This document shows positions 1 through 12,000 of a stretch of DNA of 64,000 nucleotides, one piece after another; position 1 is the first letter of the stretch, and each line of letters begins with the position of its first letter. Origin of the DNA: Alphaproteobacteria bacterium. Lineage in GTDB: Bacteria; Pseudomonadota; Alphaproteobacteria; ATCC43930; CGMCC-115725. Where the stretch lies: the NCBI GenBank assembly GCA_030041385.1, contig JASHNY010000171.1, positions 60,882 through 124,881 of the forward strand. Reading direction: 5' to 3'. The notes beneath the pieces are model-generated. The model was not told where the DNA came from. It did not search any database and was given only the letters and a program-made list of their open reading frames with translations. The position numbers were made by a program, and so were the translations under genes.

Positions 1-3000
1 CGTCGAGCGTGTTTTCGATCGTAATCACCGGCGTCGACGTGCTCGGGTTTGGAACCGCCGCAAACCCCGCACTGCTGGCGGTGAACCCCGACAGGGGCGA
101 ACCCGCGTTCTGGTTGCGCTGGTTGAGCGCGCCGATGTTTTTCTGGTCCTGGGTGGTGATCTGGCTGTTGGTGGTCCACAAATCGCCGTTGAAATACATC
201 CCGCCATTGTCGGCCGGGATGGTGATGCCATAGATGTTGAGAAAGGCCGGCGTGTTGTTGGTGATCGTGACGCTGGCGTCGCTCGGCGCGATGAACGATC
301 CGCTGCCGGCGAGCTCGCTGCCGACGACCCAGATGCGGCCGGCATCGGCGACTATCGGCGCGACATTGACCGCCATCTGGTAGCCGGTGGTACCCTCGGG
401 CGTGCCGCCCGGCGTCTCCGTCGGCAGATTGTCGGCGGCGATCTCCGCCTCGTCCTGGTTGATCTGGTTCTGGTAGAATTGCTGCAACAGCGGCGTGTTG
501 GCGCCGTATTCGTTGAGCAATTGCTCGTCGCGAGTGATCTCGGCGGCCAGCGTGTTGGCGATCGTCTGATAGGTCGACTGGAAGGTGATCCCCGGGCTCG
601 CCGTGTAGCTGGTGATCTGCCCGGTGGCGTCGTTCCACCCGGTCAGGTCGAGCGACAGGTTGCGGTTGATGCCGGTTTCGACCGTGCCGTCATTGGTGAT
701 GACCGAGTTGGCCAGGTAGAGCGTGTTGGTGTTGGCGTATTGCGCCAGCGCGCCGCCGCCGAGCGCGCTCAGGATCGAGCCCGACAGGTCGCTGACCCAG
801 CTTTCGGCCTTGGCCTGCGTCGTCACCTGGTCGTCGCCGAACAGATCGGTATAGAGGTTCGCCGTTCCGCCGCTTTCGGCCAGTGCCCCCTGGTCGATAT
901 TGATCAGGTCGGTCTGGATCAGATAGCCGGTGGCGTGAATGCTGCTGATCGGGATCGCCGAGCCGGCAAACCCGTCATAGGTCGAGGTCAGTACGTACTG
1001 GTCGGTATCGTAATTGGTGTCGCTCCCGGCCGAGAGGTCGAGATCGCCATTGGCCGTGACCGTGGCATAGGGCCCGATCTCCACCGTGTTGTCGGGCTCA
1101 ATGTCGACCGTGGTCGAGCCGAGCGTCGCCGTGCCGGCACCATAGGTCTCGGTGCTGATTTCCTGGTCGATCGTGCCGCCGCCGCGCGCCGACATGACGA
1201 TCGCGCCGGAGCTGGTGATGCTCGCGCCCTGCCCAACATAGACATCGGCGATGTCGGTGCTGGTCGTGATGGTGCCGGTGACGGCCGCGCCCGATACCGC
1301 CCCGCCAGTCTCGAACGCCATGATGTCATGGACATTGAAGATGTTGAGCGCGGCCAGCGTGATCAGCGGCAGATCGGAGGTGACGCCCGGCACGTCGAGC
1401 GACGCATAATCGCCGATCGTCACCTTGGTCGTGAAGCTGATCGTCGTGGTGTCGGCAGCGCCGGCGGCGCTGGCCAGCCCGCCGGTCGTGCCGAAATCGT
1501 TCTCGGACTCGCTGCCGTCGTTGAGCAGCGGCTTCTCGGCGTCGTCGGTCGCGGTGATCGAGATGTCGTCCGATGTCACGGTCGCGTTGTCGCCGACGGC
1601 GGCGGTGGTGGCGGCGCTGATCTGGTTGTCGATGCCGGCGCCGCTACCGGCGAGCACGCCGCCCGCCAAGGTGGTGATCTGGGCGTTGAAGGTGGCGATA
1701 TGGTCGGCGCCGAGCGTGACCGTCGCGGCATCGACATAGGACCCCGCGCCGATCGTCGCCGTCGTCGTGCTGTCGTTGGTAGTGTCGGCCACCGCGGCGT
1801 CGCCGGCGATCGCCCCGCCCGACCCCGCATTGGTCAGGGCGAAATTGTCGTCGTTGGCCGTCGCCGCGATCGTAACGTCGCCGCTGTCGGTCAGCAGCAC
1901 GTTCGAGCCGAGATAGGCTTCGGTGTCTGTGTCGGAATTGGATTGCGAGGTGGCGATGCCGGCCGCGACCAGGCCGCCCGCATTGCTGTCGGAATCGGCT
2001 TCCTGCTCGTTGGTGCCGACGGCGCTGATGAAGGTCGCGCCGGCGATGGTCAATACTGCGCTGCTGTCGACAAAGCTCTTGATCACGCTGTTGTTGTTGG
2101 TGATCGCATTGGTACTGGTGGCGCCGACCAGCGCACCCACCGAACCCGTAGAGGTCGCCTGCGCCGAATAGCCCGCATTGGTCGTCGGCAATGGCGTGCT
2201 CGCCGACAGGGTGAGCGAGCCCGCGGTGATCTGCGCGTCCGAGCCGACCGAGGCAGTGACGGTCGGCGCGAGAGTCACCTCGCTCAACGACACGCCCACG
2301 GCCAGCCCGCCGGCGCTGACGCCGTTGGTCGTGGCGTCGGCCGCGAAGGTGGCCGATGCATCGACCGACACCGCGCCCGGCGTACTTACCGTCGTGTTAT
2401 TGCCGATGGTCGCCGCGACGGTGGGATTGGCCTCGACGATCGTGAAATTGGCTGAGAAGGCGCCGATGCCGGCGGAAATCGCGTCGGTCGTGGCGTTGAC
2501 GGTTACCGTCGAATCGGCCGAAACCGTCAGCGAGGCGATGTTGGTAAGGCTCGCGGAATCGTCCACCGTCGCGGTGGCGCCGCCGCCGATCGTGATCTCG
2601 ACAAAGGTCGCGCCGGCGCCGACCGCACCGACATCCGCCTGTCCGGTCAATGCGGTGAAGCTGCGGTCCGCACTGGCCTCGACGGTGACGGCCTGAGCCC
2701 CGGTCACGCTGCCGAGCGTCGCCTGGGTCACGCTGTTGTCGGTGATGACGACGACGCCGGCGCCGAGGCCGATATAGCCGGCCTGCAGGCCGAGCGAGGT
2801 CACGTTGACCCCTTCGTTGAACACGGCGGCGACGGCGATATTGCGGCCGGCGTAATTCGTGCCGTCATCGGATGCGGTGACGTTGTCGGCGATCGACAGC
2901 ACATCCACCGCCGCGCCGGCCCCGACCACGCCGCCCGAGACCTGGCCGAGAACCTGGGTGACGCTCGCCGCCTCGTCGGCGGTGACGCCGATGTCGTTGT

Positions 3001-6000
3001 CGGCATGGATGCTGGCGCCGGCCTGTACCGCAGCCGTGGTGCCCGGCGGCAGTGCCGGCACGTTCTCGGCATTCAAGATGCTTGACTGGGTCGGGCCGTC
3101 GTTGTTGACGTCGGCCCCCGCGGTTTGCGAAGCCGACTCGACCCGGTTCTGGCTGCTGTTGCTGTTGCTGCCGCTCGAGGTGAAGGCGCCGAGCCCGCCG
3201 CTGCCGGTGACGAGCGAGGTGCCGCTTTGCGACTGGTCGGCCGCGTTGCCATCCGCGGCGCCGCCGCTATTGCCGGTCAGGGCGTTCGAGGAATCGCCGC
3301 TGTTGTCCTGGTAGCTCGTCTGGATCGGCGTGCCGAGCGACCACACGCTGACCGAAGCGCCGAGCCCGACAATGCCGCCGGCGCCGCTGATCGTGTAGCC
3401 GGTCAGGTTCTTGATGCCGACCGCATTGACCTCGACATCGTTGCGCGCGGCGACGCTGGCGCCGGTGTCGATTTCGGCGTCGATGTTGTTGTTGAGCGTG
3501 CCGACATCGACCGCGCCGGTCAGGCCGACGAGGCCGCCGACGCCGACGCCGATCACATAGCTCTGGATCGTCACGTCGTTGCCGGCATTGACGTAAACGC
3601 TCTGTCGCGGGTTCGCGTGCTGCTCGTAGGTCTGGTTCCCGTCGATCACCGCGCCGGTGGCGATCTTGGCGTCGGTCGTCGAGGTGATCAGCGACACGCC
3701 GACCGCGCCGGCCACGCCGGCGTCGCCGCCGACCGCGCCGGCCACGACGATGTGCAGGATGTTTTCGCTCGATTCGGCCTGCACGATCACGCCGTTCGCA
3801 CCGGTCGTGTCGAACTGCGTGCCGTTGTCGTCGATAACGCCGTCGAGGATGCCGCTCGCCGCGCTGGTGTTGCCGAGCGCATCGACATGGGCATCCTGCC
3901 CGATCGTCGCGGTGGTGTCCTTGTCGAGCACGATAACGCCGACCGAGCCGCCGATGCCGGCGACCCCGCCGACCGATACCGACCCGGCGAGTTCCAGAAC
4001 GGCGGTGTTGTCGGTGGCGTAGACCGCGACATTGCCGCCGGCCTCGACGATCGCGCTGCCGTCGATGCTGGCGGTTGTCGAGTTGTTGACGGTCAGCACA
4101 TCGACCACCGCGCCGACGCCGGTGGCGCCGCCGACCGACGCGCCGGCCCCGATCATCGCGATGTTCTCGTTCGAGGCCGCCTGGACGACCACATCCGCCG
4201 TCGCGGTGACGCTCGCGGCGCCGATTTCGGCATTGGTCGTGTAGTCGATGACGTTGACGCCGACCGCCGGGGCGACGCCGACGCCGCCGGCCGCAACGCC
4301 GACATCGATGGTCAGGTGATAGAAATAATTGCTGGCGCCGACGAGGACCGAGCCGCCCGAGGTGACGGTCGCGCCATCGCCGATCGTGGCCTCGGTCTTG
4401 GCGGTGACGACATCGACCCCGGCCGAAATCCCGACCCCGGCGGCGCCGGCGCCGAAGGTCACGACAAAGCTGCGGATGTTGTCTTCGTTGGTCGCCGCGA
4501 CCGCGATGCCGGTAAATCCGTTTTCGGTATCGGGCGAGGTCGTCACAATCCCCTGGAGGGCCGGGTTGGACACCTGGCTGCTGCTGCCGTTGCCGGTAAG
4601 GTCGAGGCCGCCGAGTTGCGGAATGCCGACCTGCCCGGCGCTCTCGAACGATGACCGGTCGCCGCTTTCGGCCGCGGACCCGCTGGTCGAGGAATCGATG
4701 CCGACCCCGCCCGGCGAGTTGGGGTTGAAGGTCGATGCCGAGGTGTCGAGCCCGGTGTCGATGAGCCCGGTATCGACGGTGAGGCCGGCCCCGGCCCCGC
4801 CGGCCGAAACGGTGGCGCCGGTGCCGATAAAGGCCTCGGTGTCCTTCGACATCACGTTGACGCCGGCCCCGGCCGCAAAGCCGGCCGCGCCGGCCCCGAG
4901 GACGCCGACGATCTCGTTGATGTCAGTGGTGTCGTTGGCCTCGACGGCGATGCTGCCGCCGGCGCTGATATTCGCGGCCACGGTCGCCGTGCCGTCCGGA
5001 TCCTCGCCGATGAAGGCGCGCGTCTGCAACGTGAAGACGTGCACCCCGGCATCGACGCCGACCCCGGCATAGCCGCCGATGGCAAGCCCGGCGGCGATTG
5101 AGATAATGTCTTCGCTCGAATTCGCGGCGACGATGATGCTGCCGCCGACCGTGGCGTTCACCCCCGAGCCGATATAGGCGGTCGTGGTCTTCTGATAGGT
5201 CCCGACATCGACGCCGGCACCGACGCCCGCGTCCCCGCCCGCCGCCAGATTGCCGGACACCGAGATGACCGAGCTGTCATCCGCGGCGGAGACAACCAGA
5301 TTGCCGCCGTTGTTGACGGTGACCTTGGCGCCGTCGCCGATATCGGCCGTCGTCACCTCGGTCAGCACGTTCACCACCGCCGAACCGGCGACGCCGGCAC
5401 TGCCGCTGACGCCGGCATCGGCGGCAATGGTCAGGATGTTTTCGCTCTCGTCCGCGCCGATCGACAGGCCGGTGCCGCCCGCGATGACGGTGGCGCTGGT
5501 ACCGACATAAGCCAGCACGGTGTCGCTGTGAACGAGCGTCGTATCGGCCACCCCGACCCCGGCCTCGCCCCCGAGGCCCACCGCCCCGGCCAGCATCGTG
5601 GTCGTGAACTGGTCGGTGGCCGAAATCAACACCGTGCCGCCGGCGTCGAGCGAGCCGTTATTGTCGAGATAGGCCGAGGTATCGCTGGTGACGACCGCGA
5701 CCGAGATCGAGCCGGCAACGCCGGCCGTACCCGCGCCGCCGGCGGTGACGACGATCGACAACATCGTCTCGGTCGCGTTGGCTTGGAGCGACACCGCGCC
5801 GCCGGCGCTTACCGTCGCATCGCCGATATAGGCGTAGGTCTGTTTGTTGAGGATCTCGACATCGAGACTGCCGCCGATCCCGGCCGAGCCGGTGGTCAGG
5901 CCGAGCGCACCGCCGATGCTGGTGATCGTGGTGTCGTTCTCGGCGTCGATCGAGATCGTCTGCGCGCTCGACGGGGTGTAGAGGCCGCCCTGGTTGATCT

Positions 6001-9000
6001 GGGCGCCGGCGCCGATATAGGCGCTCGCATTCGCGGTGAAGACATCGACGATAAAGGCGCCGCCGATCGCCGCATCGCCCGCGCTCGCCCCGCCCGCCAC
6101 CGCGACGCTCGTCGCCGACGGGTCGTCGCTCGTGGGCAAAAGCGGGATCGGGATCGCCGAGGTGTCGAAATTGATCGTCGCGTCGATCGACAGCGCGCCG
6201 GCGACATCGGCATTGCCGTCGATATAGGAATTGGCCGTGACGTTGACGACGGCGACCGAGATCGCTGCGCCGACCGCGGTGCCTTCAGAAAACCCGGCCC
6301 CCGCCGCCAGGGTCTGCGGCGCCAATGTCTCCGCCGCTGCAACCGTAAGACCTCCGCCGGAGTGGACGCTCGACCCGGCTCCGACATAGGCCTCGACGGT
6401 CAGCGTGACGACGTTGACGGCGACCGATCCGGCAACCCCGACATCGCCGGTGCCGCCGCCGGCGGCGGCGCCCCAGGCGACGAAATTGTCGGTGGCGCCC
6501 ACCGGGTTGACCGCCTCGACCGTAACGCCCTGGCCGGTGACCGACGAATTGCCGTCGACATAGGCCTCGTTTTTTCCGGTGACGACGTTGACCCCGACCC
6601 CGGCGCCGATATTGTTGCTTTCGCTCTGCAACTGGACCGAGGTGCCGACCCCTTCGGCGGTTCCGGCCAGTTGCGACTGCCCTTCGACCGTCACCGCGCC
6701 GGCGGCGCTGACCGTGCTGCCGCCGGTGATGCTCGCAATGTTGGTGGTGGTGACGAAATTGACCGCGACCGCAGCGGCGACGCCGACCCCGTCGCTGCCG
6801 CCGCCGGAGCTGGCGCCGGATTGCGAGGAGCCTTCGCTGTTGGCGCTGCTGACATTGCCCGAGGCGGAGGGCAGGCTGGTATCGGCGCTCCCGTCCGCCT
6901 GGGTGACATCGGGGTTGTCGTTGAGCTGATGGTCGGCCTGGCCATCGGCGCCGGTCGAGCCGTTCTTGCCGTCCTGTTGCGAATCGCTGCTGCTGACGCC
7001 CTGCACGCTGGCGGTCGCGTCCGCCATGCTCGCCATCGTCGTCAGCGACGCCACGGTCAGCGTGCCGCCCGTCGTCGTCAGGCCGCGAGCCAGCCCGGCG
7101 CTGGCATTCTCGATGATCACGGCGACCGACACCGAGGCGCCGACGCCGACATTGCCGCCGGCCGCGGTGGCGTCCGTCAATGTTTCGAAGGCGCCGGTAT
7201 AGGTGGTGGTGATCGACACGTCACCGGTCGCCGAGATCGCGTCCCCGGTGCCCACATCGGCGGTCGCCGTGTCCTGGACGACCGCGACCGCGGCGCCGAT
7301 CCCGACCCCGGCGCCGCTGTTCGCCGAGGCGCCGTTCTCGCCATGGGTGATCGCCGAATCGGCAAAGGCCGCGCCGACCGAGAACGTGCCCGCGGTGCCG
7401 GACCACGCGGTGCCGTCGGCGATCTCGGCCGTGATCGTGTTGGTGACGACATTGACCGCCACCGAGGCGCCGACCCCGACGCTGCTGCCGGAGCCGCCGC
7501 CCGCCGACGGCGCCGCCTGCGACAAATTCGACTCGTCGCCCGCCGCCGCCACCGCCACGTCGCCGCCGCCCGTGATCGTGATCGACGCCGTGCTCGGCGC
7601 CGTGTCGCTCGGGCTGAGCCCGACCAGGGCTTCGGTATTGTTGGTGACGATATTGACCGTGACCGATCCGGCCACGCCGATCTTGCCGCCGCCAGCGCCG
7701 GACGTGGCCTCGGTGATGAACGAATCGCTCTGGTCGATCAGAATCTGGTTGGCGTTGCCGGCGCTGGTCAGCGCGATCGCGTTGCCGGCCTCGGCGTCGT
7801 CGCGGGTGGCGGCGAGCTGGAACAATCCGCCGCCCAACTCGATGACGTAATAGGTGTCGCCGCTGGTGAGGCCGCCGACCGCACTGCCGCCTTCGGCATC
7901 ATAGGTGACCGCATCGCCGGTGCGCAGCCCGCTGTCATTGCCGAGGTTGAGCACGTTCACCGTGCCGGCCGGCTGAAAGTTGATCGTGCTCGCCAGCAGC
8001 CCCGTGCCTTCGACACCGCTTGTCGTGAAATTCTGGTCGCCCGAACCGGTCGAGGTCAGCGCGATGGCGTTGGTGTCGTTCTGGGCATCGCTCGCGCTGT
8101 TGAACAGCGAGAACTTGCCGCCGCCCATATCGGCCACGTAATACTGCGTGCCGTCGCTCAATCCGCCGATCGCGGTGCCGCCATTGGCGTGATAGGTCAC
8201 TTCCTCGCCGGTGGTGAGGCCGCTGTCGAGGCCGAGGAAGATCGTGTTCGCAGTGGTGTCGACGACCGGCAATGTCGTCATCGGCATGGCGACGTTGCGC
8301 GCCGCCTCCGTCGCTTCGACGGTCAGGCCGCCGGCATTGATCGTGGTGGCATTGCCGATATACGCCTGGTTGGTCGCATCGGCGTAGTTGACCGCAACCG
8401 CCGCCCCCACCCCGGTGCCGCTGCTCGACCCGGTCACCGCCGAGCCGTCGGCGATCGCGTGTCCGTCGATATTGGCCGCGGACGAGACCTGCAAAACCCC
8501 GCCCGAGGTGATGGTCAGCCCATCCGGGATATAGGCCTTGGCGCTGCCGAGCTCGATGTTGGCCGCGACCGCGCCGGCGACGCTCACCGAACCGCTCGAA
8601 GTCGAGGCCGATGGCGCCGTCGCTCCCTCGGTGCCCTTCGCCTTGGACCCGGTGTTGTCGGCCCCGCTTTCGCTGTTAACGTAATTTTCCTGGCCGCTGG
8701 TCTGCTGGTCGACCTGCTGGTCGCCCGAACCGTCGTCCTGCGGGCCGCCGGCGACGCTCGCCGTCGCCAGGCTCTCGCTGCCGGAGATCGTGCTCGCCGA
8801 GAACGTTGCCGCCCCCGCCGCCGACAGGTCGCGCGCGGTCGTCGCCACCGAGCCGTCGTTGACCACGCTTACCGCAATCGAGATCCCGATCCCGGTATTG
8901 CCGGCGGTGTTGCCGGTGGCGCTGGTCTCGACCGCGTCGCTCAGCGACGCTTGGGCGCTGAACGCGCCCGACAGCGTGATCTGGGCGCCGCTGCCGAGCG

Positions 9001-12000
9001 TCGCTTCAACATCGTCGTCCGCCACCGACACCGCGATCACCGGCGTCACCTCGGTCCCGCCGCCCGAGGCCCCGTTCGTCGCATCGGTCGTCATTGTCTG
9101 CGCCAGGCTCGCGCCCAGCGTCAGGTTGCCGGCGCCGCCGATCGTGGCGCTGTTGTCGACCTGCGCCAGCACCGTGTTCTGGCCGTAATTCACCGAGACC
9201 GACGCGCCGACCCCGACGCTGCTGCCGCCGGTGGTACTGCCGCTCGCCGGCTCGGCGCTGACCGTGTTGGCGACCGTCGCCGCGGCCTGCAAGCCGACCG
9301 CGCCGCCCCCGGTCACCGTGATGCCGGGCACGCCGCTCGAATCGCCGAGATCGGCTTCGGTGTCAGTAAAGGCCAGGTTGATCGCCACCGAGCCGGCGAC
9401 CCCGATCTTGCCGCCGCCCGCGCCCGAGGTCGCCGACGCCCCGAACGCATCCGTGCCCCCGCCCGTCGCCGACAGCGACAGCCCGCCGACCGTCAGGGTC
9501 GCCACCCCGATATAGGCGAGGTTCGTCGCGTCGGCGTAGTTCACCGCCACCGCCGCGCCGACACCCGTGCCGCCGCTCGACGCCGTCACCGCCGAGCCGT
9601 CCGCCGTCGCCGTCCCCCCGACCGTCGCCGTCGATGTGACCGACAGCGTCCCCGTCGTCGTCACCGTGCTGCCGTCGCCGACATAAGCTTCTGAACTCGC
9701 CATCTCGACGTTGGCTGCGACCGCTCCCGCCACGCTGACCGATCCGCTCGAGGTCGAGGCCGATGGCGCGCTCGCCCCCTCCGTCCCCTTCGCTTTGGTG
9801 CCGCCGCTGGTATCGGAGCCGGCCTCGCTGCCGACAAAACCCTCCTGCCCGCTGGTCTGGCTATCGACCGACTGGGTGCCGGAGCCGTCATCGGCCGGCC
9901 CGCCGGCCACGCTCGCCGTTGCCGAACTCGCACTCGTCGAGTTGACGCTCGACGCGAACGTCGCGCTGGCCGCGGTCAGCGAGCGGCCCGATATCGACGC
10001 CGTCGCCCCGTCGTTGACCACCGTCACCGCGATCGAGATTCCCACCCCGGTCTTGCCCGTGGTGGTGTTCCCCGTCGCGCTCGTGGTTACCTGGTCGCTC
10101 AGCGACGCCTGCGCGCCAAACGCGCCCGACAAGGTGATCTGCGACCCGCTCCCGAGCGTCGCCGCGACATCGTCGTCCGCCACCGACACCGCAATCACCG
10201 GCGTCACCTCGGTGCCGCCGCCCGAGACCCCGTTCATCGCCGCCGTCGTCATCGTCTGCGACAGGCTCGCGCCCAGCGTCAGGCTGCCCGGATCGACCCC
10301 GGCCGAGCCGCCGATCGACGCCCCGTTCTCGACCTGCGCCAGAACCGTGTTCTGCCCGTAATCGACCGCGACCGAGGCGCCGACCCCGACGCTGCTGCCG
10401 CCGCTGGTGCTCGCCGCCGGTTCCGCCGACGCCATGTTGGCCACGGCCGCGCCGGCGGTCAGCGACACCGCGCCGCCGCCCGTCACCGTCACCCCCGGCA
10501 CCCCGCCGGCATCCCCCAGGTTCGCTTCCGTATCGGTGAAGGCCAGATTGATCGCCACCGAGCCGGCGACGCCGATCTTGCCGCCCCCCGCCCCCGAGGT
10601 GGCCGAGGCTCCGAAGCTGTCGGTCTCGTCGACCAGCGACTGGGTTCCGCTGCCCCCCGCGCCGAGCGCGATCTGCCCGGTCGTGCCGCCGGCCACGGCA
10701 TCCGCCTGGCTGTCGTAAAGCGCCAGCGTCCCGTCGCTCTGCACATTGACATAATAGGTCTGCCCGTCGGTCAGACCGCCGATCGCCGTTCCCCCTTCGG
10801 CGTCGTAGACCACGGCATCCCCGGTCACCAATCCCGACTGCCCGACCGCAATCGTGTTGTTCGACACCGCGCTCGCCGCATCGAAGCTCAGCGGCCGGTT
10901 CGCCTGCGTCGCCGAGATGTCGAGCCCGCCGACGGTCAGTGTCGATGCGCCGACATAGGCGAGGTTGGTCGCGTCGGCGTAATTGACCGCAACCCCGGCC
11001 CCGACCCCGGTGCCGCTGCCGCTGCTGACCGCCGCGCCGCTGGCGCTGGCGTGCCCGTCGATGTTCGCTGAGGAGGTGAGGCTCAGGGTCCCGCCCGAGG
11101 TGACCGTCAACCCATCGCCGATATAGGCTTGCGAGCTGCCCAGCTCGATATTCGCCGCGATCGCGCCGGCGACGCTGACCGACCCGTCCGAGGTCGAGGC
11201 CGAGGGCGCCGTGTCGCCCTCCGTCCCCTTGGTTCCGGAGCCGCCATCGGCCGCGACGAGGGAGTTGGCAAACCCCTCCTGGCCCGACGTCTGACTGTCG
11301 ACGTCGCTGTTGTTGTCGTTATCCTCGTCCTGCCCGCCGGCAACGCTGGCTTTCGCCGCCGACTGGCTACCGGAGACCGCGCTCGACAGGAAGGCCGCAG
11401 TGCCCGACGCCGCGGCCAGGTTCTGGTAGGTGGTGGAAAGCGAACTGTCGTTGACGACGCTGAGCGCCAGCGAGATGCCGATCCCGGTTTTCGACGCGTT
11501 GGTATCGCCGCTCGACGTAGTCTCTACGTTATCGGCGAGCGCCGAATTCGCCGTGAAGTTTCCGCCGATGGATAGCGGGGTATTGGTCGTGGTACCGAGG
11601 GTGGTATAGGCGTTGTCGTCGGAGATCGAGATCGCCACCACCGGTGTCACCGCGGTGCCGCCCGCGCCGCCGCCGGTGGCATCGGTCGTCATCAAATGCG
11701 TCGACTGCGCCGTCAGGGTCAGGTCGCCCGCCCCGGTCACTACCGCGTTGTTGCCGAGATAGGCGGCCGTCGTATCCTGGTTGTAGTTCAGCGCGATCGA
11801 CGCGCCGATCCCGACATTGGCAGAACTGCCGCCGCCACCGCTCTGCGCCGGCTCCGCACTCGCGCTGTTGGTGACGTTGGACTCGGCTTCGACCGTGACG
11901 TTCGGGCTTCCGGTCAAGGTGACGGTCGCACCCTGATCGATATAGGCCTCGTTTGTCGTTTGCGTGATGTTGAGCGCCAGCGAGCCGGCAAAACCGACGC

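Noticed and set aside
479-9694. Plus-strand ORFs of 658, 509 and 1388 residues
   Set aside because: They are Arg/Asp/Gly/Ala-biased antisense readings of the giant minus-strand gene, whose own frame is coherent and has start motif and repeats.
8391-11975. CRISPR-like repeats
   Set aside because: Repeats are coding, long and unevenly spaced; no spacer pattern and no cas genes.
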